A stretch of DNA of 8,982 nt from Ktedonobacter sp. 13_1_20CM_4_53_11 (lineage in GTDB: Bacteria > Chloroflexota > Ktedonobacteria > Ktedonobacterales > Ktedonobacteraceae), in assembly GCA_001919995.1 (NCBI GenBank), contig MNIY01000028.1, forward strand, positions 1 through 8,982, read 5' to 3'. The position numbers and the translations under genes are program-made. Of this stretch, positions 1-7,154 are shown in pieces (positions within the stretch are counted from its first letter, which is position 1; the number at the start of each line of letters is the position of its first letter). The notes beneath the pieces are model-generated. The model did not search any database and was not told the DNA's origin. It worked only from the letters and a program-made list of their open reading frames with translations.

Positions 1-1
1 A

Positions 2-1570
2 GCCATTGGACGAGATGGACACATGACGGGTTTAGCGGGTTCCTATGCTGGCCTGACAGTTCAGCAGGCCCGTAGGCGCATCCTCACCTACCTTGAAGAG
101 ACCGGACAGATAATCAGCGAGGAAACGATAGAACACGATGTCGGAACACACGAGCGCTGCGGCACCCCCATCGAGTACCTGCACACGAGGCAATGGTTTA
201 TTCGTGTCCTGGACCAAAAAGAGCGATTGCTCGAGGCCGGACGCAAGATACGCTGGCACCCTGAGCATATGCGTATCCGCTATGAGCACTGGGTTGAACA
301 CCTGCAGTGGGATTGGTGCATTTCGCGCCAACGTTACTTTGGCGTTCCGTTCCCGGCCTGGATATGTCGCGCGTGCGGAGAGACCATGCTGGCATCTCTA
401 GAGCAACTACCAGTTGACCCGCAAACCACGCAGCCCCTGGTTGCTTGCGCCTGTGGTTCAACTGATTTTGAGCCAGAACCGGATGTCATGGACACGTGGG
501 CTACGTCGTCCTGCACGCCAATGATCATCGGACACTGGATCGATGATCCCGCCTGGTTTGCTCAGCACTTCCCGGCCAGCCTGCGTCCCCAGGCGCACGA
601 CATCATTCGCACATGGGCATTTTATACCATCGTCAAGTCGCTTTATCATACGAACGACATCCCCTGGCGGGAGGTCATGATTTCAGGACATGGCCTCTCT
701 GCTGACCGGCGGAAACTCTCCAAGTCGAAGGAGCATAACGAGGTTGGACCGATGGAAATCATGGAGAAGGAATCGGCTGACGCCCTGCGCTATTGGGCGA
801 CAACGGGTCGCACTGGGGCGGATAGTCCCCTTAGTCCAGAAAACATCGCTACCGGGCGCCGCCTGGTCACGAAATTGTGGAATGCCAGCCGTTTCGCTGA
901 GAGCCGCCTGGCACGTTTCACCAATGGAGCTCGCCCCGCTGTTTTGCTTCCGACGGACCGCTGGCTGCTTTCTCGCCTTGCGAGAACGATTGCTGGCGCA
1001 ACGGCAGAGTTGGATAGGTATGAATATGCCGCCGCTCGCGCGGAAATTGATCGCTTCTTCTGGTCGGATCTTTGTGATAACTACCTGGAACTGGCGAAAG
1101 CACGCCTTTATAGTGAGGCAGGAGCAGCACAATACGCTGCGCAGTGGACGCTCTACCAGGCGCTCCTCGCTGTGCTGAAATTGCTGGCTCCCTTCCTGCC
1201 GTATATCACGGAAGAGATCTATCAGGGACTGTTTCGCCAGTGGGATGGTGCTTCATCCATTCACCTGGCAAGCTGGCCATCGGAACAACCAGAGTGGATA
1301 GATACGGAGGCCGAAGCTATAGGCGAAACGCTTTTAGAGCTTCTGCGCCAGGTTCGTCGCTACAAAGCCGAACGGGGGCAATCCGTCGGCGCCGAACTGG
1401 CATCTCTGCGCATAAGTGGCCATTTGCAGCCTGCTCAACGGGCCTCTTTAGAGATGGCGATGGTCGATTTAAAGAGCGCCACGCGGGCGAAACAAATTGT
1501 TCTTGAAGAAGGAGCGGAAGATGGCGGTAGTCAAATGCTCAAAGATAATGAGCTCTTGATAGAGGTATGA
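2..1570 (+). CDS. valS: Valyl-tRNA synthetase, C-terminal part (5' end outside window)
   Basis: Class I aminoacyl-tRNA synthetase that charges tRNA-Val in the cytoplasm. The reading frame is open to the left edge (AIGRDGHMTG precedes the first ATG at 23), so that ATG is internal and the HIGH motif and most of the editing domain lie outside. Numbering from ATG 23: end of the editing insertion with GTPIE (47-51), WCISRQ (98-103), a cysteine-rich knuckle C115-x2-C118 and C142-x-C144, DVMDTWATSS (154-163), the KMSKS signature as KLSKS at 231-235, then the helical anticodon-binding domain from about 315 (DRWLLSRL, FFWSDLCDNYLELAK). The DTWATSS form and the KSKEHN context resemble the archaeal/type 2 ValRS group rather than the E. 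coli type (DTWFSS, KSKGN). No long C-terminal coiled coil follows the anticodon domain; the protein ends in ELLIEV, as expected for type 2. No lesion is seen. Identity is very secure; subtype is inferred from motifs. Confidence 0.96.
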   Translation, partial: AIGRDGHMTGLAGSYAGLTVQQARRRILTYLEETGQIISEETIEHDVGTHERCGTPIEYLHTRQWFIRVLDQKERLLEAGRKIRWHPEHMRIRYEHWVEHLQWDWCISRQRYFGVPFPAWICRACGETMLASLEQLPVDPQTTQPLVACACGSTDFEPEPDVMDTWATSSCTPMIIGHWIDDPAWFAQHFPASLRPQAHDIIRTWAFYTIVKSLYHTNDIPWREVMISGHGLSADRRKLSKSKEHNEVGPMEIMEKESADALRYWATTGRTGADSPLSPENIATGRRLVTKLWNASRFAESRLARFTNGARPAVLLPTDRWLLSRLARTIAGATAELDRYEYAAARAEIDRFFWSDLCDNYLELAKARLYSEAGAAQYAAQWTLYQALLAVLKLLAPFLPYITEEIYQGLFRQWDGASSIHLASWPSEQPEWIDTEAEAIGETLLELLRQVRRYKAERGQSVGAELASLRISGHLQPAQRASLEMAMVDLKSATRAKQIVLEEGAEDGGSQMLKDNELLIEV

Positions 1571-1574
1571 GCGA

Positions 1575-1609
1575 AGGCGAGGGTTTCTACTGAACAGAAA
1601 CCCTCGCCT
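1575..1609. terminator. Hairpin between convergent valS and zinc-ribbon gene (candidate bidirectional terminator)
   Basis: Perfect 14-bp inverted repeat, left arm 1575-1588 and right arm 1596-1609, with a 7-nt loop. It starts 4 nt after the valS stop and ends 8 nt before the stop codon of the opposing gene, so it could end transcription from both sides. Neither side has a real T-run (CTCTCT follows on the plus strand), so it does not match a textbook intrinsic terminator. Its position and stem quality support a transcript-end role. Confidence 0.7.
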
Positions 1610-1617
1610 CTCTAATG

Positions 1618-2223
1618 CTACCAGATGGCGATTGCAGCCAGGCCAAGGCCATAGAACAACTGAACGAAAGCCGTAAAATACTGCGTCAGCAGGCCGTGTG
1701 GGGAGACAATTGCTTCCAAGATGAGCGCCAGCGCCGCGATCAGCGTTGCTCCTATGATCCAAACGATACGCTGCCACCAGCGTAGAGTGGGCGCTCGCCT
1801 GCGCAGGCGAACAAAAAAGACGATACTGAGTATCAAGACTACCAGCGCGAGGAGTAACCCGGTGAGACCGATTACTGTTCCCGAGCCAGGGGTTGTTAAC
1901 GCCCCTAGCAGGCCAAAGATGGCAATAACGGTGCCTATAAAGTAGAGTATACCGCTGAATACACCGACGCGCGGGCGAGCGATGCTTTCTGGATGCGCAA
2001 GGAGTGTGGGTGTCACCTCGTCATCCTCTAAATTGGGTGGTGGTGACAGGGGTGGATGTGGCAACTGTAGAGGCAGTACCTTGTGTCCGTTGAGGGGTGG
2101 TGGGGGGGGTACTTTGTATTCTACTTGCACCGATGTTCCCTCTGTACCGTTCAGGGGCGTACCACATTGTTCGCAGTAGGCACGTGAGCCTGCATTCTCA
2201 TGGCCGCAGCGAGGGCATTGCAT
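1618..2223 (-). CDS. Zinc-ribbon protein with proline-rich linker and four membrane helices, function unknown
   Basis: 201-residue predicted membrane protein of unknown function. The N-terminus is a compact zinc ribbon with two CxxC knuckles (C3/C6 and C17/C20), of the kind placed at the front of many bacterial membrane proteins. A proline-rich cytoplasmic linker follows (about 39-64, including PPPPP and PLSPPP), then an acidic patch (EDDE, 66-69). Four hydrophobic segments lie at about 87-109, 117-139, 152-172 and 182-201. The protein stops inside or at the edge of the last helix (AIAIW). RRR at 141-143 after helix 2 would face the cytoplasm by the positive-inside rule. There is no signal peptide. 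The ATG at 2223 is preceded by GAGGAAG at good spacing. It is transcribed divergently from the helicase gene and convergently with valS. No catalytic motif is visible. A role in sensing or scaffolding at the membrane would be guesswork. The gene is secure, the function open. Confidence 0.88.
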   Translation of the reverse strand: MQCPRCGHENAGSRAYCEQCGTPLNGTEGTSVQVEYKVPPPPPLNGHKVLPLQLPHPPLSPPPNLEDDEVTPTLLAHPESIARPRVGVFSGILYFIGTVIAIFGLLGALTTPGSGTVIGLTGLLLALVVLILSIVFFVRLRRRAPTLRWWQRIVWIIGATLIAALALILEAIVSPHGLLTQYFTAFVQLFYGLGLAAIAIW

Positions 2224-2247
2224 GTTCTCTTCCTCTCGACAAAATTA

Positions 2248-2261
2248 ACGGAAGCTTCCGT
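2248..2261. promoter_or_regulatory. 14-bp perfect palindrome, candidate operator
   Basis: ACGGAAGCTTCCGT is a perfect two-fold symmetric site lying between the -10 box and the ribosome binding site of the minus-strand zinc-ribbon gene. It covers the predicted transcription start near 2260. A dimeric repressor bound there would block initiation. The cognate regulator cannot be named. Alternatively it is a small hairpin in the leader or a chance palindrome. Confidence 0.35.
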
Positions 2262-2266
2262 CCCGT

Positions 2267-2296
2267 AATATAGCACGGCATCGTGAATGTTGGCAA
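2267..2296 (-). promoter_or_regulatory. Sigma-70-type promoter of the zinc-ribbon gene
   Basis: Read on the minus strand: -35 TTGCCA (2296-2291), an 18-nt spacer, and -10 TATATT (2272-2267) preceded by TG plus one base, an extended -10. Both hexamers match the consensus at five of six positions. The start would be near 2260, giving a leader of about 37 nt with the GAGGAAG ribosome binding site. It was found by eye; no start-site data. Confidence 0.6.
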
Positions 2297-2327
2297 CCGC
2301 CCAAAGATCCTTATATCCGCGAAAAAT

Positions 2328-2356
2328 TTGACAATAACTGCACTAACAAGTACCAT
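2328..2356 (+). promoter_or_regulatory. Sigma-70-type promoter of the helicase gene
   Basis: A consensus -35 TTGACA (2328-2333), a 17-nt spacer and -10 TACCAT (2351-2356, four of six). Transcription would begin near 2363, about 25 nt before the ATG at 2388. This site decides the gene start: an in-frame GTG at 2283 lies upstream of the promoter and inside the divergent promoter region, so it would not be on the transcript. Confidence 0.6.
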
Positions 2357-2387
2357 GTTTAGAGATAATGGTAAGTGGAGGGATCAA

Positions 2388-4523
2388 ATGATTGCGGACG
2401 TCTTAATGAGCGATGCGTTTGAACAGTCATTCAGCCGGCTTCCATTCCCCATGCGAGATATCGTCAAACGCAAGATCCGTTTACTATCGGAGAATCCTGG
2501 TCACCCCTCGCTGAATTCCCACCGGTTACACAACGTGAAGGCAAACATATGGGATTGTTACATTTCCGAGAGTATGCGCCTGCTCTACGAGATCAAAGAT
2601 AACAATTTACAACTCTGGGATATCGGCCCACACTCTTTGGTAGACAATGTTCATTTGCGAGGTTTTGCCGCGAATACGCGCTTCAGTCGTATGGATCAAC
2701 CAGCAGGACCAACAACTCCGCAGCCTTCTCTGGACGAGCCAAAGAAACCGGCCTTTGCTCCTTCTGTCTTCAAAAATGCTGGACCTGTGTCCATACCTTC
2801 GGCGGCAATGCAGATAGGTACACCGAATGCCTTTGCGTATTTCCAGAATGCTCATCTGCGCATCCTGGGCGTACCATCACACCTGGTGGGGCCACTCAAG
2901 AGAGCCGCGTCGCTGGAGTCCGCCTTTGAACTTTCCGGGCTTCCGGAATTGACACGCCTTTGGTTGGAGGAACTGAGTACCTCCACCGATCTCGAAGACG
3001 TCATGTTTGACTCCTCGCGCCTGCTCTATCGCTCAACGCTTAATCGCTTCGAGGGTTATTGTGAGGGAAAAATCAAGCGTCTGATGCTCAATCTCCAGCG
3101 CCCTGAACAGCAACAGTATGTAGACATGGAGCGATCGCCATTGATCTTGCTGAAGGGTTCTGCCGGCTCAGGAAAGACGACGGTAGGTATCTACCGGGCG
3201 ATTCGTCTGGCTGAGCAGGGCAGGCGCGTGCTTGTACTGACCTTTAACCGTACACTTTCATCCGTTACCAAAGCCCTGATTGAAGAACTGATCGGCCCCT
3301 TGCCTAAGAATTTACAGGTTATGACACTACACAGTCTGATGATTCAATTTCTGCGCACGCGCTCTATTGAACTGCATATAGCAGACGACGGGATGACGCG
3401 TAAATTTCTTTATGATGCGCTGCATGAAATACGATTAAAAGATAACGCAATGGTATTACAGCGTGACCAGATATTTTTTGAGGAAGAGATCAAGCGTGTC
3501 ATCAAAGGGCTGGGCATGAAAAGCCTGGAAGAGTATAAGGCAGTTGAACGCTATGGGCGTAAGACGGCCTTAAGTCCAAAGCAGCGCGAGGCGGTGTGGA
3601 AGGTTTATGAAGCGTACCAGCGGCGTATGCTCCATGCCAGGCTTCACGATTGGGCAGATTATGCCGCCGTCACGCTGGAGACGCTGCAGGACCAGCCGGT
3701 TGCCAGTGACTTTGACGATATCATTGTCGATGAGGCCCAGGATCTAAGACCGGTAGACCTGCGCGTCATACAGCAGTTTGTTGCTCCATCCCCAGCAAAA
3801 CCGGAAGGGGCGGTGCATAGTGTTATGATTCTTGCCGATGCCGCCCAGACATTATACTCCCGTGGCTTTTCCTGGAAACAGGCCGGTATACAGGCCAGGG
3901 GACATACCGTCATTCTGCGGAAAAATTACCGTAATACGCGCCAGGTGGCAGAGGCAGCAGCCCATCTGCTGCGGAACAATATACTGATGCTGGCTGCGCA
4001 AGAATACGTCGATCCTGAATGGACGCAGCGCCAGGGACCATCCCCCGTACTGGTTAAGGCAGCCAATGCGCATGCTCAGTTTGAGTTGGTGAGGGAACGT
4101 ATCCTTGATCTTGTCAGCGACCAGGTATTTCGCCTCTCCGATTTCGTGGTGCTCTGTCCCACCAATCAGATGTGCGAGCAGTGCCAGCGCGAGTTGGATC
4201 ACAGCGGTTTACGCACCGTACTGCATAAAGATAGCGACTTTGACCTGCTTGAGGAGCGCATCAAGATAATGACGATCCACTCTGCGAAGGGGCTAGAATT
4301 CCCGGTCGTTTTCCTGGTAGGGCTGACGATGGGAGTGCTCCCATCCAACCAGGGCCTGCAACATAGTGAGCCCGAAGAGGTGCAATTGTACCTTGAGCAG
4401 CAGCGCATGCTCTGTTACGTAGGGATGACGCGGGCCGCCGAAGCCCTCTACCTGCTGACCATCAAGGGAAGTGAGTCGCGCTTTGTCAAAGAACTCACGG
4501 AGAAAGTAGTTATGTGGGAGTAA
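2388..4523 (+). CDS. UvrD/Rep-family SF1 helicase with N-terminal RelE/ParE-like domain
   Basis: A 711-residue fusion protein. The start at ATG 2388 is chosen because GGAGGG (2377-2382) sits 5 nt upstream and a promoter lies just before it; the frame is open back to GTG 2283. Residues about 9-89 resemble a RelE/ParE/YafQ-type domain: HPSL (39-42), the strand around W55-DCYIS, RLLYEI (64-69) and DIGPH (78-82). H82 falls where YafQ-like toxins have a catalytic histidine, but activity is not shown. A Pro-rich linker and an unassigned helical region (about 105-235) follow. The SF1A helicase core then has every motif: Walker A GSAGSGKTT (257-265, K263), LTFNR, TLHS, DEAQD (448-452), ADAAQ (motif III), NYRNTRQ (IV), TIHSAKGLEF (V) and YVGMTRA (VI). 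Such proteins are ATP-driven 3'-5' translocases in repair or replication-conflict removal. No separate antitoxin gene is adjacent, so the domain may be a regulatory or RNA/ribosome-binding module. I recall similar fusions in actinobacterial helicases, unchecked here. Confidence 0.92.
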   Translation: MIADVLMSDAFEQSFSRLPFPMRDIVKRKIRLLSENPGHPSLNSHRLHNVKANIWDCYISESMRLLYEIKDNNLQLWDIGPHSLVDNVHLRGFAANTRFSRMDQPAGPTTPQPSLDEPKKPAFAPSVFKNAGPVSIPSAAMQIGTPNAFAYFQNAHLRILGVPSHLVGPLKRAASLESAFELSGLPELTRLWLEELSTSTDLEDVMFDSSRLLYRSTLNRFEGYCEGKIKRLMLNLQRPEQQQYVDMERSPLILLKGSAGSGKTTVGIYRAIRLAEQGRRVLVLTFNRTLSSVTKALIEELIGPLPKNLQVMTLHSLMIQFLRTRSIELHIADDGMTRKFLYDALHEIRLKDNAMVLQRDQIFFEEEIKRVIKGLGMKSLEEYKAVERYGRKTALSPKQREAVWKVYEAYQRRMLHARLHDWADYAAVTLETLQDQPVASDFDDIIVDEAQDLRPVDLRVIQQFVAPSPAKPEGAVHSVMILADAAQTLYSRGFSWKQAGIQARGHTVILRKNYRNTRQVAEAAAHLLRNNILMLAAQEYVDPEWTQRQGPSPVLVKAANAHAQFELVRERILDLVSDQVFRLSDFVVLCPTNQMCEQCQRELDHSGLRTVLHKDSDFDLLEERIKIMTIHSAKGLEFPVVFLVGLTMGVLPSNQGLQHSEPEEVQLYLEQQRMLCYVGMTRAAEALYLLTIKGSESRFVKELTEKVVMWE

Positions 4524-4533
4524 TCCAATCTCC

Positions 4534-4565
4534 GATGAAGGCAAGAAACGTTTCTTGCCTTCATC
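4534..4565. terminator. 32-bp gapless perfect palindrome between convergent helicase and glucosidase genes
   Basis: Left arm 4534-4549 and right arm 4550-4565 are exact reverse complements with no spacer. In RNA this would fold as a 14-bp stem closed by a 4-nt ACGT loop, identical in both transcripts. It begins 10 nt after the helicase stop and ends 8 nt before the glucosidase stop. No T-tract follows on either strand. Placement strongly suggests a shared bidirectional terminator or 3'-end stabilising hairpin. Confidence 0.7.
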
Positions 4566-4573
4566 AGCACTTC

Positions 4574-6967
4574 CTATAGCCGTATGACTATTTTCCCTTG
4601 ACCCGCCTTTACGCTCTTCATCAGCGTTTTGCTGCCCACCTTTACAATCACTACGTACGTTTCGCGCTGTGGGCGATACGCGTTGAAGTGTTCGTCGATC
4701 TCCACTGTAGTAACATCTGGCGTTACACTGCAACTGATCGTCGTTTCGGCGAACGTGCCGCTTTGATAAGCGAGTGTAGAACCGTCATCCTCGTACAGTG
4801 TATAGCTCGCCTCTCCATCGGTCGTCATGTAGCAGGTAAACGTCAATGGATCGGTTGGATATTGATCAACGTATTGCATTGCTGGTCCCGTGGGAAGGAT
4901 GCTATTACCGCGAATGAGTAGTGGCCAGTTCCCCAGAGGGGCCTCAATGTCGCTCCAGCCTTCACCCGGGTATTCGTTACCATTCCAGAAATCGATCCAT
5001 GTCCCTGCCGGGAGATAGACCCTGCGGCTGGTTGCGCCCTGTTCATACACTGGCGCTGAGAGTAGCCTTTCACCAACGAGGAACGCGTCCTCCACTTCAC
5101 ATGCCTGCTCGTCCCGTGCATAGTGGAAGTAGAGCGGGCGTATGATCGGCGCTCCACTACGTGCTGCCTGCTCGAAGAGGGTATACAGGTAAGGCATGAG
5201 GTGGTAGCGGGTTTCGATAGCCGTGCGATAGGCACTTTCAAAAGGTTCGCCAAAGGCCCAGGGCTCCTGGTCCACGTTGCCGATAGCATTGTGGTTGCGG
5301 CAGAACGGGAGGAGCGCTCCCAGCTGAGCATAACGCACAAGCAATTCACCGTTGGAGGAATCCCAGAAGCCGCCGATATCAATGCCGACGAAGGACACGC
5401 CACTCATAGCGATATTCAAGCACATAGTAATCGCCATCGGAATATGCGTCCAGTGACTGGTGTTATCTCCTGTCCATATCGCAGCGTAGCGCTGCACACC
5501 AGCTGTGCCGGAGCGTGTCAGAACAAATGGGCGCTGTCCTGGGTGCAGGCGCAGTAAGCCCTCGTACGTTGAACGTGCCATTTCCATGCCGTAGGCATTA
5601 TGGAAAAACTTGTGCAGCGTCGGCCCTCCATCTGGCCCCGTGGGGTGGTCTCCATCACCAAGGTGAAGGACGTCATCGGCCATCGTGTTCGACTTTACCG
5701 GTGGCGAGAGTTTGGTCTGATCATCCAATCCCGGCATATCTGCCGGCGTGGGATTTTCCAATACCATCATATCCGTTAGTGCGGGTTCGTTCATATCATT
5801 CCAGAAGGCATCAACACCTTGATCGAGCAATATTTTATACAGATCTCCCCACCACTCGCGTACTTCGCTCCGCGAGTAATCGGGAAAGACGCAGGCTCCA
5901 GGCCACACGTTGCCGACGAAGATTGCTCCATTCACAAAGCGGCAGAAGTAGTCTTGCTCCATGCCTTGCTGGTAGACAAAGTAGTGCTCATCAATTTTCG
6001 TACCAGGATCGACAATGGTCACCAGGTGTAGACCCTGTTGATGGAGGTCGCGCGTCATCGTTTCAGGCTGGGGGAATGCCTCGCGATTCCAGGTAAAGTT
6101 GCGATAACCATCCATATAATCAATGTCGAGCCAGATGCCGTCGCAGGGATGGTAGCGAGCGCGCATCTGCGAGGCTACCTGTTCTACCTGTTGCTGTGAG
6201 GCATAACTCCAGCGGCTCTGGTGATGCCCAATCGCCCAGCGCGGCGGGAGTGGCATGTGGCCGGTGAGTTCCGTGTATTGGCGCATCACATCCCGTGGCT
6301 TTGGCCCGACCAGGAAATAGACGACCAGGTTATCTCCTTCAATCGTCATTTGTACCGATGTCCTGTCTGTTTTCCCGATATCCATTTCAGTACGCCCTGT
6401 ATGGTCGATCAATACGCCATAGGCGGTGCCCTCCGCGTTTGAAACCCCGAGGTAGAAGGGGATGGAGGTGTACATGTTCTCTGTCTTTGGATTATGTCCC
6501 TTGTGCGGGTCAATATTCCAGATTGGAAATGCCTGGCCGCGTTTATTCATCGAACCGGTGCGTTCGCCCAACCCGTAGACGCGTTCTTCGCTAGCGAGCG
6601 GGCGTTTCAACCGCAGAGATGAGTCAGAGAAGGCAAATCCTTGCAGGTATGGTTCAATAGTGCTGAGCGCCTGGGCCTGGCTGAGTGAGCCTGTCCACTC
6701 TTCATCACCCCTGGCAACAATCCACGAGTGATAGGGTAATGTTCCGGAACCTCCATCGGCAAGCTGGTAGCGAAGCAGGCTCGCGCTATTGTCTTGTAGG
6801 GCATGCAGTACCTGAGTTACTTCATTCCCACGGAGCAGGCGTACTCGGATGATCTCGCCACCTAGCAGCGCACCTGAGAGAAGAAGATTGGCATCCTCTT
6901 TGGCCTGCCAGATATTTTCTCTTCCCTTTGCGCCCAGGTATTCTCGTTGTGTAACCTCAGTAAACAA
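4574..6967 (-). CDS. GH31 family alpha-glucosidase
   Basis: A 797-residue glycoside hydrolase of family 31, retaining enzymes that remove terminal alpha-linked glucose (or xylose) from oligosaccharides. Order of parts: N-terminal mutarotase-like beta-sandwich (to about 240, with the conserved ERVYGLGERTG loop), then the (beta/alpha)8 catalytic barrel with PPRWAIGHHQSRWSY, WLDID at 279-283, the nucleophile motif WNDMNEP (D391) and the acid/base motif WTGDN (D501). C-terminal beta-sandwich domains follow (PVYEQGATSRRVYLPAGTWIDFWNG; YEDDG). Both catalytic aspartates are present and length is normal. There is no signal peptide, so a cytoplasmic enzyme acting on imported maltodextrin-like sugars is likely. 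The WNDMNEP context favours alpha-glucosidase over alpha-xylosidase, but substrate is not proven. The start is a TTG at 6967: AAAGG lies 8 nt upstream, no better in-frame start precedes it before a stop, and the next internal Met is far into the fold. No transporter or sugar regulator gene is adjacent. Confidence 0.95.
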   Translation of the reverse strand: MFTEVTQREYLGAKGRENIWQAKEDANLLLSGALLGGEIIRVRLLRGNEVTQVLHALQDNSASLLRYQLADGGSGTLPYHSWIVARGDEEWTGSLSQAQALSTIEPYLQGFAFSDSSLRLKRPLASEERVYGLGERTGSMNKRGQAFPIWNIDPHKGHNPKTENMYTSIPFYLGVSNAEGTAYGVLIDHTGRTEMDIGKTDRTSVQMTIEGDNLVVYFLVGPKPRDVMRQYTELTGHMPLPPRWAIGHHQSRWSYASQQQVEQVASQMRARYHPCDGIWLDIDYMDGYRNFTWNREAFPQPETMTRDLHQQGLHLVTIVDPGTKIDEHYFVYQQGMEQDYFCRFVNGAIFVGNVWPGACVFPDYSRSEVREWWGDLYKILLDQGVDAFWNDMNEPALTDMMVLENPTPADMPGLDDQTKLSPPVKSNTMADDVLHLGDGDHPTGPDGGPTLHKFFHNAYGMEMARSTYEGLLRLHPGQRPFVLTRSGTAGVQRYAAIWTGDNTSHWTHIPMAITMCLNIAMSGVSFVGIDIGGFWDSSNGELLVRYAQLGALLPFCRNHNAIGNVDQEPWAFGEPFESAYRTAIETRYHLMPYLYTLFEQAARSGAPIIRPLYFHYARDEQACEVEDAFLVGERLLSAPVYEQGATSRRVYLPAGTWIDFWNGNEYPGEGWSDIEAPLGNWPLLIRGNSILPTGPAMQYVDQYPTDPLTFTCYMTTDGEASYTLYEDDGSTLAYQSGTFAETTISCSVTPDVTTVEIDEHFNAYRPQRETYVVIVKVGSKTLMKSVKAGQGKIVIRL

Positions 6968-7038
6968 AACTATCGCCTTTCTTTCTGCTTGAAAAACAAG
7001 CTTGTTCTTCTTAACCCGATAGATACGTTTTAAGGCAA

Positions 7039-7067
7039 ATCTTCATGATTTCTCAACAGGATGTCAA
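7039..7067 (-). promoter_or_regulatory. Possible promoter of the GH31 gene
   Basis: On the minus strand a perfect -35 TTGACA (7067-7062) is followed after 17 nt by GAAGAT (7044-7039), a weak -10 with three of six matches. It would give a leader of about 65 nt before the TTG start. The strong -35 with a poor -10 fits an activator-dependent promoter, but chance is possible. Confidence 0.35.
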
Positions 7068-7127
7068 CCGCATTATCACCTGAAGATATTATTATACACG
7101 TGGGGGATGAAGAAATGTTCCAGGGAA

Positions 7128-7149
7128 GGATATCTTGGGGGAGATATCC
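7128..7149. repeat. 8-bp inverted repeat (hairpin) after the sigma remnant
   Basis: Arms 7128-7135 and 7142-7149 (GGATATCT and its complement) with a 6-nt TGGGGG loop. On the minus strand it lies 5 nt downstream of the stop of the sigma-like remnant, where a terminator would be expected. No T-run follows. It may be the surviving terminator of that gene. Confidence 0.4.
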
Positions 7150-7154
7150 AGTAG

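Noticed and set aside
683..1178. Overlapping open frames on both strands within valS
   Set aside because: They are shadows of the strongly conserved ValRS frame and carry no domain.
2283..2387. Longer helicase start at GTG 2283, adding 35 residues
   Set aside because: It lies upstream of a TTGACA/TACCAT promoter and within the divergent promoter region, has no ribosome binding site, and the added residues do not look like protein. ATG 2388 has a strong GGAGGG.
2224..2460. A toxin-antitoxin pair formed by the RelE-like domain and a small upstream antitoxin
   Set aside because: No small open frame with antitoxin features exists before or after the helicase gene; the domain is in one frame with the helicase.
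4843..5403. Open frame of 186 codons on the minus strand
   Set aside because: It lies inside the GH31 gene in a shifted frame, has unnatural composition (rich in Arg and Ser) and no recognisable motif.
5515..6096. Open frame of 193 codons on the plus strand
   Set aside because: Antisense shadow of the GH31 catalytic domain; low-complexity Arg/Ser/His-rich translation with no motif.
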